Shown here in pieces: positions 8,005-16,438 of a stretch of DNA of 52,804 nt; the first letter of the stretch is position 1, and each line of letters opens with the position of its first letter. This DNA comes from Pseudomonas cannabina (lineage in GTDB: Bacteria; Pseudomonadota; Gammaproteobacteria; Pseudomonadales; Pseudomonadaceae): positions 1 to 52,804 of the forward strand of contig NZ_FNKU01000006.1 of assembly GCF_900100365.1 (NCBI RefSeq). Reading direction: 5' to 3'. Below the pieces are notes generated by a model, which made no database searches, was not told the DNA's origin, and worked only from the letters and a program-made list of their open reading frames with translations. A program made the translations under genes and the position numbers.

Positions 8005-8244
8005 CAAGCCAACGCCGGTGTTTGGTCTGGTCGATTGCAACTCGTTCTACGCCAGCTGTGAGCGCGTGTTTCGACCAGACTTGGCCAAGGTTCCTATAGT
8101 TGTGCTCAGCAACAACGATGGTTGCGTTATTGCCCGCAGCTACGATGCAAAACCCTACGTGAAAATGGGCGCGCCCTATTTCCAGATCAAGGATGTTTTG
8201 CGTCGGTATGGAATCCAGTCGTTCAGCAGCAATTTTGGGCTTTA
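7982..8244 (+). pseudogene. rulB: rulB 5' fragment, interrupted by an integron-like island
   Basis: This holds the first 87 codons of the UmuC-type Y-family polymerase, with the catalytic segment [15 protein letters not shown] and [10 protein letters not shown]. The frame breaks after SSNFGL at the island boundary and resumes at about 13433 with YGNLSQSVM. Joining the two sides restores SSNFGL-YGNLSQ without loss of bases. The polymerase cannot be made from this locus. Confidence 0.85.
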
Positions 8245-8305
8245 GTAAGTTAGGTGGAATGCTTTTGGACTACGCTGATTCTGTCGACGTTCTGGGGGAT
8301 TGCCC

Positions 8306-9316
8306 ATGGCCTCTACTGCCTCTTATGAGCACGTGCTTCACCGCTACCCCAGCGTTCAGGAATGGCTGACACTGCTCGATAACCTGGGAAGAGCGCCGGC
8401 TACTTTGGATGCGTACGGCAGGGGATTGGCGCATTACTTGCTCCACTGCGAAGCCTCCGGTCTGGAGGCTGAATCCATCACATTTGAGCAAGTCACGCTC
8501 TACATCCGTCGGCTACTGCCCGGGCAAGAAAACGCGGTGGCGAGTTCGACCTTGCACCAGCGCCTCACCGCGATCCGCCTGTGGTACGACCACCTGGTTT
8601 TTCAGGGGCGTTGCGCACGGAATCCGGTACCTCGCGGCCAGCACGGCCGCTTGTGTCAGGTCCCTGGACATTCAGGCTTTGTGAGAGGGCTGGTACCTCG
8701 CTTGATAAAGCTGCCCGACATCCCCACGGATGAGCAGTGGCGTTACTTTCTCAGCATCGCGGCCAGGTCGTCTATTCGTGATCGGCTTATGCTCTCGTTG
8801 GCGTACTGCGGTGCGCTCCGTCGTGCCGAACTGGTGGCCCTTAGAATCGAAGACCTGGATCTCGCCCATCGACTCATTTCAGTGCGCGCAGAAACGACCA
8901 AAGGCCGACGCAGCCGTGTCGTGTGCTACAGCCCTGACATTGCGCCGATACTTGGAACGCATCTTCATGCCCTTCGTCTGGCCGGTTGGTCGAAAGGAGC
9001 CCTGTTTCGATCCGAGTCTGATCGCAATCGAGGTTCGGCACTCACGCGGTGGACGTGGAGTAAAACGGTAGAAAGATGGGCCGCAGACTCAAATCTGTCA
9101 TGCCTGAGCACACACACTTTTCGTCATCTGCGACTCACGCATTTGGCTCGTGCGGGGTGGAAACTGCATGAGTTGACGGCCTATGCAGGTCACCGGGATC
9201 CGAAGACCACCTTGATTTATGTGCACCTGTCGGGCGCGGACCTGACTGCAAAAATGGCGCATTCGGTGGGTAGTCTGGACGCCCGACTGTTCGCTGAACT
9301 CTTCAAGTCGGAGTAA
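8306..9316 (+). CDS. XerC-like tyrosine recombinase of the rulB island
   Basis: The 336-aa integrase has an N-terminal SAM-like core-binding domain and a C-terminal catalytic domain. Visible residues are Arg in YCGALRRAELVAL, His-x-x-Arg in HTFRHLRLTHLA, the second His in AYAGHRDPKTT, and the nucleophile Tyr in TLIYVHL. The ATG at 8306 is preceded by GGGGGA at a suitable distance. It reads into the island from the rulB side and presumably catalyses insertion at rulB. Confidence 0.9.
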   Translation: MASTASYEHVLHRYPSVQEWLTLLDNLGRAPATLDAYGRGLAHYLLHCEASGLEAESITFEQVTLYIRRLLPGQENAVASSTLHQRLTAIRLWYDHLVFQGRCARNPVPRGQHGRLCQVPGHSGFVRGLVPRLIKLPDIPTDEQWRYFLSIAARSSIRDRLMLSLAYCGALRRAELVALRIEDLDLAHRLISVRAETTKGRRSRVVCYSPDIAPILGTHLHALRLAGWSKGALFRSESDRNRGSALTRWTWSKTVERWAADSNLSCLSTHTFRHLRLTHLARAGWKLHELTAYAGHRDPKTTLIYVHLSGADLTAKMAHSVGSLDARLFAELFKSE

Positions 9317-9339
9317 TCGTCACGGGAGCATTACTTACC

Positions 9340-9480
9340 ATGAGCTACGTGCCATTTGATGTGGATCATTATGAGCGTCAAGAGAAACTGTCGGATCTGG
9401 AGCGAACTATACTTTCGAATCGTCGGTATCGTTCCGACTTGGCCTATCTACAATCGAGTGTACCCAGACTCGATGCATAG
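9340..9480 (+). pseudogene. Second gene of the rulB island, truncated by IS91
   Basis: ATG 9340 lies 24 bp after the integrase gene and opens 46 codons (MSYVPFDVDHYERQEKLSD...). The last residues and stop come from the IS91 end beginning at 9473. The product is polar with a possible coiled segment, and is probably the start of a longer protein whose remainder was lost. No family recognised. Confidence 0.45.
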
Positions 9481-9652
9481 GAATTTCAAAATGCCTATGC
9501 ATCAAGCTGACGCTTGGAAGGAGGCGTCATGCCTTCATAGCGATGTGTAGGAAGACGCTGATGCGTTACTTATGCAGTGAAAATCCCTATAAATCAGCGT
9601 TAATGCAGGTTATTTCACCGCGAAGCCTAGGTGCGGACGCACCTTCCCCCTG

Positions 9653-10882
9653 TCAGGGCTTCACGTACCTCATCTGCGCGATCGCCTGAGCGTTGAGGAC
9701 CAGTCCCTGTACCGTCAGCCCGCTGATTGCCGCCGTGTATACCATCCGCGCGCCACACAGCACGCAACGGAACGGATCGACGTTTAGAAAGGCTTTGGCC
9801 ATCTGCACAAAATACAGCTTCGGTGTCGGTCCTGGCGTCGCCATCTTCAATGCTTCATACACCTTCGGCAGGTATTTCCCACACACCCGATTGGCCAGAA
9901 AACCAAAATACCGGATCATCCGGAAATGCTTTTCCGGGATGTGCTGCACCACCCGGCGCAGCATGTCGGCCTGGCTCAGCGTTTCCTGCTGATAGGTCTG
10001 TGTGCGGTGATCCAGGTAGGTGAAGCTCAACGTGGCCCCGTTGGTGTAATGCGCCAGACGACTGCCCGAGATCGGCGGTTTTTTCAGGTAGCGGCCCAGG
10101 TAATTGACGGTCTTTCGGCCGTTTTCCGTCTTCTTCGACAAGTGGATGTGCCAGTGCTGGCCGCCAGCGGTCAGTATCAGACGGTGCCAGTCGCTTTCAC
10201 AGTGGATGTGGGCCAGCGGCGGCGGCATCGTCAGTTGCGAAAGCGGCTGTCCCAGCAGGTAATCGCGCACCAGCCACATCCAGCGCCGCCGCAGGGCCTC
10301 TTTGTGGAACGACAGATTTTTCCAGACGCCCTGCTCATCCAGGCCGCCCGCGGTCACCGACAGGTGGACGTGGGGATGCCAGTTGAGCCGCCGTCCATAG
10401 GTGTGCAGCGCCCCGAAAATCCCGACGCGCAAACCGCGCCGCTTGGCGGTGTAGATCAGGTTATCGGCCGCCAGACGAAACAGCGCATCAAGCAGCCAGC
10501 GGTTGTAGAAGAACAGGGACCACAGCGTGTCGGGCAGCGTGAACACCAGATGCTGCCAGGGGCAGTCGGGCAGACGGTTGTTTTGCACGGCGATCCACTG
10601 GTCGGTGGCCTTTTTGCCGCAGGAAGGACAGGCCCGGCAATGGCAGGTGTTGCACAGGTATTTGACGTGCGGGCAGCTGTCGTTGCCGCAGGTGTAGTGT
10701 TTGACGCCCAGTATCGAGGTGCCGCAGGCGAGCATTTTGCTGATCGACTCCACTTCGATTTGGCGCAGACCGCCGGCCTCCAGCAAATCTGCCCAGCAGC
10801 CGTTGGCCGTGAAGAGGTTTTTGAGCGGTCGAGGTTTGTAAGCAGGCGGTGCAGAGGCCACGTCAGCAGGGCGGCTCCTCAT
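9653..10882 (-). CDS. IS91-family (IS801-like) HUH transposase, A type
   Basis: A 409-aa rolling-circle transposase with zinc-binding CGNDSC/CRACPSC, HUH motif HPHVH and the NYLGRYLKKPP region. It is identical in protein sequence to copies at 31127 and 39697. It starts at ATG 10882, overlapping the accessory gene. It appears functional. Confidence 0.85.
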   Translation of the reverse strand: MRSRPADVASAPPAYKPRPLKNLFTANGCWADLLEAGGLRQIEVESISKMLACGTSILGVKHYTCGNDSCPHVKYLCNTCHCRACPSCGKKATDQWIAVQNNRLPDCPWQHLVFTLPDTLWSLFFYNRWLLDALFRLAADNLIYTAKRRGLRVGIFGALHTYGRRLNWHPHVHLSVTAGGLDEQGVWKNLSFHKEALRRRWMWLVRDYLLGQPLSQLTMPPPLAHIHCESDWHRLILTAGGQHWHIHLSKKTENGRKTVNYLGRYLKKPPISGSRLAHYTNGATLSFTYLDHRTQTYQQETLSQADMLRRVVQHIPEKHFRMIRYFGFLANRVCGKYLPKVYEALKMATPGPTPKLYFVQMAKAFLNVDPFRCVLCGARMVYTAAISGLTVQGLVLNAQAIAQMRYVKP

Positions 10883-11144
10883 CGTGGTGAATGACGGCGG
10901 TGATGGCGAATCCGCCTGGCCCTTCTCTCATCGAAACGCTTACGCAAGAAGCGTCGGGAAACATGTCGTTCAGATACGTTGTCTGGCAGCAACTACAAAG
11001 ATCGACATCACCCAAAGGATCGATATCGAAGAAAAAGTCGGTATCGGGAACGAAGGTGGTATGCCCGGCGCGTTGGAGACGGGTCTGCTTTGCCTTGGCT
11101 TTTGCCCGGCTCGCCCGTTTACGTTTTTTGGTCTCTGACGCCAT
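10863..11144 (-). CDS. IS91 A-type accessory protein (93 aa)
   Basis: Same small basic protein as at 7170-7451, with one difference (FAITAV instead of FVITAV). It overlaps the transposase start by 20 bp. Confidence 0.55.
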   Translation of the reverse strand: MASETKKRKRASRAKAKAKQTRLQRAGHTTFVPDTDFFFDIDPLGDVDLCSCCQTTYLNDMFPDASCVSVSMREGPGGFAITAVIHHDEEPPC

Positions 11145-11233
11145 GTGTAAGCCTGTGCTGAGGAGGGATCGACTCGATTTCGGCTATGATAACCGATTTC
11201 AAAATCCCACAATTTGCAGCCGCAGGCTGCCCA

Positions 11234-11492
11234 GTTCGTACTTTTCCAGCTGCCTCCTGCTCAGAACAGCTTCGGTATAACACTGTTTATTTATTTCAAT
11301 CTCTTTTAGAGTGATTTTTCTATCTTTTTGACTGGCAAGAGTAGATATTTTTCGCAATAGCTTATCGCCAGATGGGCCGGCGCTGATATGGTCAAGTGCT
11401 TCCTCTGCCTGTTCTTTGAATGTGTGAGCTGCTGTCGGTTCGCTACTGAGGGGGGCGATATAGATGCCTGGGTATCGAGACGGAGTGATCAT
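11234..11492 (-). pseudogene. hopH1: hopH1 5' fragment, truncated by IS91
   Basis: The first 85 codons (MITPSRYPGIYIAPLSSEPT... RRQLEKYE) are those I recognise as HopH1, a type III secreted zinc metalloprotease. The frame enters the IS91 end at GAAC, so the catalytic HELVH region expected near residue 150 is lost. An excellent HrpL box lies 172 bp upstream. The truncated peptide would keep its secretion signal but have no protease activity. Confidence 0.85.
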
Positions 11493-11663
11493 GACTATCC
11501 TAAGAAGTTAATTGAGCTATATGATCGCTTGAAATTGCAACTATTGGCGCTACCCCAATTGTTGCTGACATGGTTTGGCAGGGAGTCCAATGGACCATCC
11601 AGGATTACCTGAAAATTACACTCCCGTGTGCATACATCTATGTCGTAGATATGTTGCGCTGCT

Positions 11664-11692
11664 TGAGTGGCCCTTGATATGGGTTCGGTTCC
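11664..11692 (-). promoter_or_regulatory. HrpL-dependent promoter (hrp box) of hopH1
   Basis: Read on the minus strand: GGAACC, 16 bases, CCACTCA. This is a perfect match to the hrp box consensus. It points toward the hopH1 fragment starting at 11492. Confidence 0.8.
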
Positions 11693-11880
11693 ATACAAAG
11701 GTAACGTAGTGTGCAATCAGTCGAAAAAGGCATCCTCTGCGTGATGCTAAGGTGGCATTGATGTTGGGGAAACGCTTTTTTCACGCCTCATCGGCCTCTA
11801 AAAACGGGTCCTATGCGACTTTACGACGTGTTTCGTTAATGTCAGGCGCACTTCCCCCCCCCTCAGGTCCTCAGATACTT

Positions 11881-11945
11881 GGGGGTGAGAGAGAAAACGG
11901 ACAAAATAGGGGTGGTTGCGGCTGTGAGCGAAATGACACCCTAAG
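11881..11945. repeat. Two abutting Tn3-type terminal repeats
   Basis: Bases 11881-11908 carry the GGGG...GAGAGAAAACGGACAAAAT type repeat also found at 33105-33136 and 44666-44698. Bases 11909-11945 carry a diverged copy of the GGGG...GCGAAATGACACCCTAAG repeat seen at 22912 and 23298. The latter touches the stop of the resolvase fragment, as expected for a Tn3-family end. Confidence 0.6.
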
Positions 11946-12226
11946 CCGTTTCGCGATGCCTACGCACAATTTCAGTGACGGTGTTTTTGCTGATACCAAG
12001 ATCTCGGGCGATCCACCTGTAGCTGCGGCCTGCTTCAATTGCTTCCATGACTTTTGGGTAAAGCTTTTCGGATTTTGGACGTACTCCCACTTGGCGCCCT
12101 AGCTTACGTCCTCGAGCACGAGCAGCCGCGAGACCTGATTTGACTCGCTCGCTGATCAGATCACGTTCGAACTCCGCAATGCCGTAGAGAAACTTCGCCA
12201 GCATCCGACCATGCGGGGACGAGAGG
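11941..12226 (-). pseudogene. Serine resolvase (TnpR-like), C-terminal fragment
   Basis: The C-terminal about 95 codons of a resolvase/invertase: SSPHGRML, GIAEFERDLISERVKSGL, AAARARGRKLGR, and the helix-turn-helix RWIARDLGISKNTVTEIVRR. The catalytic Ser N-terminal domain is missing; sequence upstream of about 12226 does not fit the family although the frame stays open. It ends at the adjacent Tn3-type repeat. Confidence 0.75.
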
Positions 12227-12474
12227 TAAGAATACGGCGCAAGGGCTGATTCTGCTTGTGCTGATCCGTGGATGGTGCGCGGGCAATTGCTGCCGATCAT
12301 GAAGCTGCCTGGCGGCAGCCAGAACCTCCAGGCAGCAAAGATAGGAGGGGAGCGCCCACAGAATTCGGGAACATCGTGCGCTAAGCCTACGGCACCTATG
12401 CGCACTTCTTGTTCCATGGCTCCCCGTACCCATCAACGTCAGCTACAAAGCCGCCCTGTACTCCATCAGCTGGA

Positions 12475-13167
12475 TTACATATCTGACCAGCGTCTGGCGT
12501 TGAGCGATCTGAGCCGTGCCTCCGTATATTGCGAGTTCCGTTCAGGCGGCTCACGAAGATTTGTTCCTGTATTCCCCGAATAACTTGTGCGAGGCGCCAA
12601 TCCATGCTCGCGACGTATTGCGTTTTCTGACGGATATTCGTCTTCGTACTGCCCGATGCCAACCGTTCGGATTTCTTCCTCCGCCGCTCCGCTATCTTCG
12701 TCGACATCCGGTCGGCCTCGACTCACTCGGTATTGAGTACCTTGTAACGTTCTGGATGCATGAATAAGTTCATGACCGAGAAAGACGTAAGCAAGGCTTG
12801 GGTCAGGTTGCCCATTGACAGACTGATCATCGAACCGTATACCAAACCTAGAGTTATATCGTACCGCGACAGACTCGCCTCTCCCGGCTACAAAGGGTAC
12901 AAAAGGGTCGCGAGTCGGCCGCGCGCAGCCAGTCCAGTGCCCTGGCATGTTGGCTTCCGAGCCCTGATCTGTCTTGGAGATGACCACCCGCTTCTGCGGA
13001 TCCATTTCACAGGCGGCCTCAATATTGCGAATTACCGTCCGACCGGCGTGTCCTCTATTCAGCTCATCCAGCGCAGATGTGGTCTCCTTATAGTAGTCAC
13101 TTCGATTCGGATTGCCTGTCGTTTCAATATAGATTCCAGTAAAGCTAGTTGGGTTAATGCGAGGCAT
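12475..13167 (-). CDS. HopH1-family (M91) zinc metalloprotease type III effector, HopAP1-like
   Basis: The 230-aa protein is colinear with HopH1: N-terminal TSFTGIYIE (HopH1 has YPGIYIA), zinc motif HELIH at 132-136, downstream EEEIRTVG (163-170) as third-ligand region, and PSENAIRREHGLAPR. These are features of the NleD/HopH1 M91 peptidases, which cleave host proteins after delivery by the type III system. The ATG at 13167 is chosen because GGAG lies eight to eleven bases upstream; ATG 13188 is an alternative. A hrp box lies 30 bp upstream. HopAP1 is my best guess for the name. Confidence 0.8.
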   Translation of the reverse strand: MPRINPTSFTGIYIETTGNPNRSDYYKETTSALDELNRGHAGRTVIRNIEAACEMDPQKRVVISKTDQGSEANMPGHWTGCARPTRDPFVPFVAGRGESVAVRYNSRFGIRFDDQSVNGQPDPSLAYVFLGHELIHASRTLQGTQYRVSRGRPDVDEDSGAAEEEIRTVGIGQYEDEYPSENAIRREHGLAPRTSYSGNTGTNLREPPERNSQYTEARLRSLNARRWSDM

Positions 13168-13196
13168 GGGGGGGCTCCAGTTGATCATGGAGAGGT

Positions 13197-13224
13197 TGAG
13201 TGGCTTAACGTGGAAAATAGTTCC
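13197..13224 (-). promoter_or_regulatory. HrpL-dependent promoter of the M91 effector
   Basis: Read on the minus strand: GGAACT, 15 bases, CCACTCA. One base differs from GGAACC. It lies 30 bp upstream of the preferred start at 13167. Confidence 0.7.
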
Positions 13225-13433
13225 AGCCTCAACGGGCTCGCTTCAGAGAGCTACAAGGGCTGTATGTGGGGCCAGCGCAGCACATGCTTGACTTGCCGCT
13301 GCTTGACTTGCCGCGCTTAATGGCAGTAGTCAGCAAGTCTCTGGGGCGCGGTCGCAAGACGCCAAAGCATGATGCCGCGTACCAAGTTTCACTGTCTCGC
13401 CTGACCTTGGGTTGATTTTCCATTCCACATAAA

Positions 13434-14572
13434 TGGCAACTTAAGCCAGAGCGTGATGGCCATCATAGAATCCATGGTACCTGCCGTTGAGGTTTTCAGC
13501 ATCGATGAGGCGTTTGCAGACCTGACCGGCATGCCTGGCAATCTCACCGAGTTGGGAAGATCGATTCGAGCCAAAGTCCATCGCTGCACAGGTATTCCCG
13601 TGGGTGTGGGGATTGCACCGACCAAGACACTGGCCAAGCTGGCCAATCACACGGCAAAGCGTATCCAGGCGCACACCGGCGGGGTCGTGGACATCTGCGA
13701 CCCTGTCAAACGTGATTGGGTGCTGCGCAATACCTCTGTCGGAGAGGTCTGGGGCATCGGTCGAAAGATGAAAGCGCATCTGGAGGGCATGCGGATTCTG
13801 TCAGCCAAGGACTTGGCCATGGCCGATCCCTGGATGTTGCGCAAAACGTTTAGCGTTGTGATCGAGAAAACCGCACGCGAACTTGCGGGTACCGCGTGCC
13901 TGGAGCTGGACGAAGTCGAACCGCCACGGCAGGAGATTTGTTGCAGCAGGATGTTCGGCAAGCGACTGACCGAGCTGGGGCCGATCAAGGAGGCGGTGGC
14001 CACGTACATGATGCGTGCGTCTGAAAAACTACGCGCCCAGGGCTCCGTGTGTAAAAAGATCAGGGTGAGTATCCGCACCGGCATGTTCAACCCTGACGAG
14101 GCCAAGTATGCGAATGGCGCACTGGTCCAGCTGCCCTACCCCACCAACGATGTGAGGGTGATGACCCAATACGCGACAGAGGCGGTTTCGCGGATATTTC
14201 GCCCAGGCTTTAGGGAGGCGCTGATTTATTCGATTTTTCGTCCCTGCAACGCTCTGGAGGCCTTGATTTATCTGGGGGCAACAGCTGGGTTTTAGAATAA
14301 ATCAGCGTCTCCTTAGGTACAGCAAAGCAGAAGTGCTACTGATGGATATTTGCCAGCCAGGCGAATTTACCGATGACCTGTTCGCGGTCAATCAGTCGGT
14401 GAGTTCAGATCGACTGATGGCTGCTTTGGATTCAATCAACGGCAAGTGGGGTCGTGGGACTTTGCGCACTGGTTCAGTGCCAATGACGCCGGACTGGGGC
14501 ATGCGGCGTGAGCTGATGAGCCAGAGCTACACGACACGGCTCGATCAGCTATGGGTTGTAAAAGCCAAGTAA
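13434..14572 (+). pseudogene. rulB: rulB 3' part, further split by a MITE
   Basis: From YGNLSQSVMAII the UmuC/RulB frame runs through VEVFSIDEAFADLTG (catalytic Asp-Glu) and the little-finger domain to IFRPGFR, where a 99-bp MITE enters. It then resumes at 14317 with RYSKAEVLLMDICQPGEF to the stop at 14572. Removing the MITE and one TTAG restores GFRYSKAE exactly. With the 5' part this would give a normal full-length RulB of about 425 aa. Confidence 0.9.
14214..14312. mobile_element. 99-bp MITE, copy 1, in rulB
   Basis: It starts GGAGGCGCTGATTTATTC and ends GAATAAATCAGCGTCTCC, and is flanked by direct TTAG repeats (14210-14213, 14313-14316). The ends match those of the IS5 elements at 19986 and 43389. 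Confidence 0.9.
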
Positions 14573-14726
14573 TCAAGCGCACCAGCATGGGACCGCTTCT
14601 GTTTTCTCGGTTGTTCCCGTTTAGGCGTTCGTTAAAGCGCCGGGTTGACATAATTGTTATTTATGAGATTATTGACCCACTACTCAGCCCCGTACGCAGC
14701 GATTAAGTTCGCTGGCCGTTGGGGTG

Positions 14727-14753
14727 AAAAAACCGGCCCATAGCCGGTTTTTT
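14727..14753 (+). terminator. Rho-independent terminator
   Basis: Perfect stem AAAAAACCGGC/GCCGGTTTTTT with a five-base loop, followed by T-rich sequence. It lies between rulB and the NYN gene and would work on either strand. Confidence 0.75.
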
Positions 14754-14773
14754 CGTTTTAAGGACTGAAAATC

Positions 14774-15463
14774 TTGCGCACAGCCTGTTTCGTAGACGGC
14801 TACAACCTGTTTTACGGCCTGCTGGCAGGCACACCGTACAAGTGGCTCGATATTCCTTCTCTTCTGGCTCACATCATTCGAGTAGAACGCCCGGACAGTA
14901 CGCTCCAGGCCGTTAGTTTTTTCACTACCGGCGTAATGCCGACACTGGCCACTCGTGGCATCCTTTCAAAAGAGGCGCAGGACACATACCTGCGCGCATT
15001 GAAAGCGCGTGGAGTTGAGGTGTTTTATGGTCGTCACCAGCTCGAACCCAGGTACGCACCACGCTTTGTAGACAAAAACACGCCAGCATCAAGAGCTGAT
15101 CAAATTGGCATCTGGAAGCTAGAGGAAAAGGAAACGGATGTTCATATCGCGATCAGTATGTATCGCCTCGCCGCTCGCCAAATGGTGCTGCCGCCTGAAG
15201 AACGTATACAGCAGATAGTCCTAGTATCGGCAGATACCGACATGACACCAGCGATGAGAGCAATCAGGGAAGATTTTCCTGACGTTCGCCTTGGTGTGAT
15301 CTTACCCCATCGAGAGGGAGCAAAACGCACCGTTCCCGGCTCTCTAAAGCTCTATTCGGATTGGATGCGCCGTGTCGTAACGAACAACGAACTGGCCGAA
15401 CATCAATTTCCGCCTCGCATACCAACTCGCAAAAAACCTGCCGATAAACCAAAATACTGGTGA
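14774..15463 (+). CDS. NYN-domain (PIN-like) putative ribonuclease
   Basis: The 229-aa protein has the NYN/LabA pattern of acidic residues: FVDGYNLFYG at the N-terminus, KETDVHIAISMYRLA in the middle, and VLVSADTDMTPAM. These sit where the Mg-binding Asp residues of this RNase fold are expected. A TTG at 14774 is the likely start, with AAGGA nine bases upstream. The basic C-terminus (RKKPADKPK) may bind nucleic acid. The gene converges on the Rad50-like ATPase gene. Confidence 0.75.
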   Translation: MRTACFVDGYNLFYGLLAGTPYKWLDIPSLLAHIIRVERPDSTLQAVSFFTTGVMPTLATRGILSKEAQDTYLRALKARGVEVFYGRHQLEPRYAPRFVDKNTPASRADQIGIWKLEEKETDVHIAISMYRLAARQMVLPPEERIQQIVLVSADTDMTPAMRAIREDFPDVRLGVILPHREGAKRTVPGSLKLYSDWMRRVVTNNELAEHQFPPRIPTRKKPADKPKYW

Positions 15464-15628
15464 ATTCGATTGGTCCTGTTTAATTGTAGCGGCTCGCGTT
15501 TGAATTCAATGGAAAAGGTACGGCGTTGTTTGGTCATCAGACACCTCTATCTGGCGATATTCTCGCCTAAATGAGTGTCCGGAATCATTAGACCACTACA
15601 CCAATACCCTTCACTTTACCCAAGAAAT

Positions 15629-16258
15629 TTAGCCGTTTCTCAAGGCTTCAAGGCCGCTATCTATAGTCGAAGCGGCATCCACGATAGTCCGAACTGCAGC
15701 TCGATCGAATTCGTGATCACGCTGTGAGTCATGGGTCCCACCATTTAGGTAACGCCATTCGATAGAAGTCCCGCTTCTGTCGAGCAATGCATCGAGGCCC
15801 GCCAAGATTGCTTGCACGCCTTGGTGCGGGTTAGGGATTTTTCTCATGGCGCTCCGAAGCTTCACGCACTTGTTGTTCAGTTCCCAGTTGGCCCGTGGCC
15901 CCGAAAGCTTGATCTCAAGAGCTCCATCGTGCTTCTTGCCTAACCACGTCCAAGCTCGATCCGTCAGGCTTTCAATGGCTGCACGAGAGTGACGCAATGC
16001 CTCCCGCTTCTCCTCTGCATGCACGGAGGCCTGTGCCAGTAGCACATAGTTTTTGGTAGGAGGATCAGTATCGATGCGTAGGTGATACTCACCTTGATGA
16101 GGCAGGAATCGGTAGAGACGTATTTGCGATGCCCTCTCGGCCCCCAGCTCTTGCTGAATTCGGTGCAAAAACTCCTCGGCGTGAGAGGTCAAAATCACCT
16201 GTTTGTTGTCGAGTAAGCCACTTTCAAAGAAGGTACGCCAAATCCCATCACGGTGTTC
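15629..16258 (-). pseudogene. Rad50-like ATPase, 3' part
   Basis: It continues the ATPase of 18020-19985 after the IS91 insertion, beginning HRDGIWRTFFESG directly after the Walker B region. The D-loop-like DDE-HR junction is restored at GAAC when the IS is removed. VILTSHAEEFLHRI carries the switch-His segment typical of ABC/SMC ATPases. It ends at TAG/TTA 15629 with about 208 codons. Confidence 0.8.
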
Positions 16259-16438
16259 ATGCATAGGAATTTCAAAATGCCTATGCATCAAGCTGACGCT
16301 TGGAAGGAGGCGTCATGCCTTCATAGCGATGTGTAGGAAGACGCTGATGCGTTACTTATGCAGTGAAAATCCCTATAAATCAGCGTTAATGCAGGTTATT
16401 TCACCGCGAAGCCTAGGTGCGGACGCACCTTCCCCCTG

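Larger units (their letters stand above)
9473..11233 (-). mobile_element. IS91-family A-type element, copy A1
   Basis: A 1761-bp element with the ATGCATAGG hairpin end on the left and the CAGCCGCAGGCTGCCCA end followed by GTTC (11234-11237) on the right. Unlike copies A2, A3 and A4 it is not preceded by GTTC on the left. Its two flanks (island gene 2 and hopH1) are each truncated and do not join, so sequence was lost at this insertion. Confidence 0.8.
8245..13433 (+). mobile_element. Integron-like element inserted in rulB, carrying type III effector cargo
   Basis: The island splits rulB cleanly. It encodes a tyrosine recombinase near its left end and carries a truncated gene of unknown function, an IS91 copy, a hopH1 remnant, a resolvase remnant and an intact HopH1-type effector. 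Short inverted GTGGAATG/CATTCCAC sequences lie just inside the ends (8254-8261 and 13421-13428). Integration of XerC-like recombinase islands at this rulB position, some with effectors, is known in pseudomonads. Confidence 0.75.

Noticed and set aside
9926..10894. Long plus-strand open frame (322 codons) opposite the IS91 transposase
   Set aside because: It is the complement of a real HUH transposase gene, recurs in every A copy for that reason, and has no family features.
12760..13320. 186-codon plus-strand frame over the M91 effector
   Set aside because: It is antisense to the HELIH-containing effector and its hrp box; no family features.
13320..13415. Short frame (31 codons) at the right end of the rulB island
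   Set aside because: Too short and without a ribosome-binding site; could be the tail of a lost island gene but cannot be supported.
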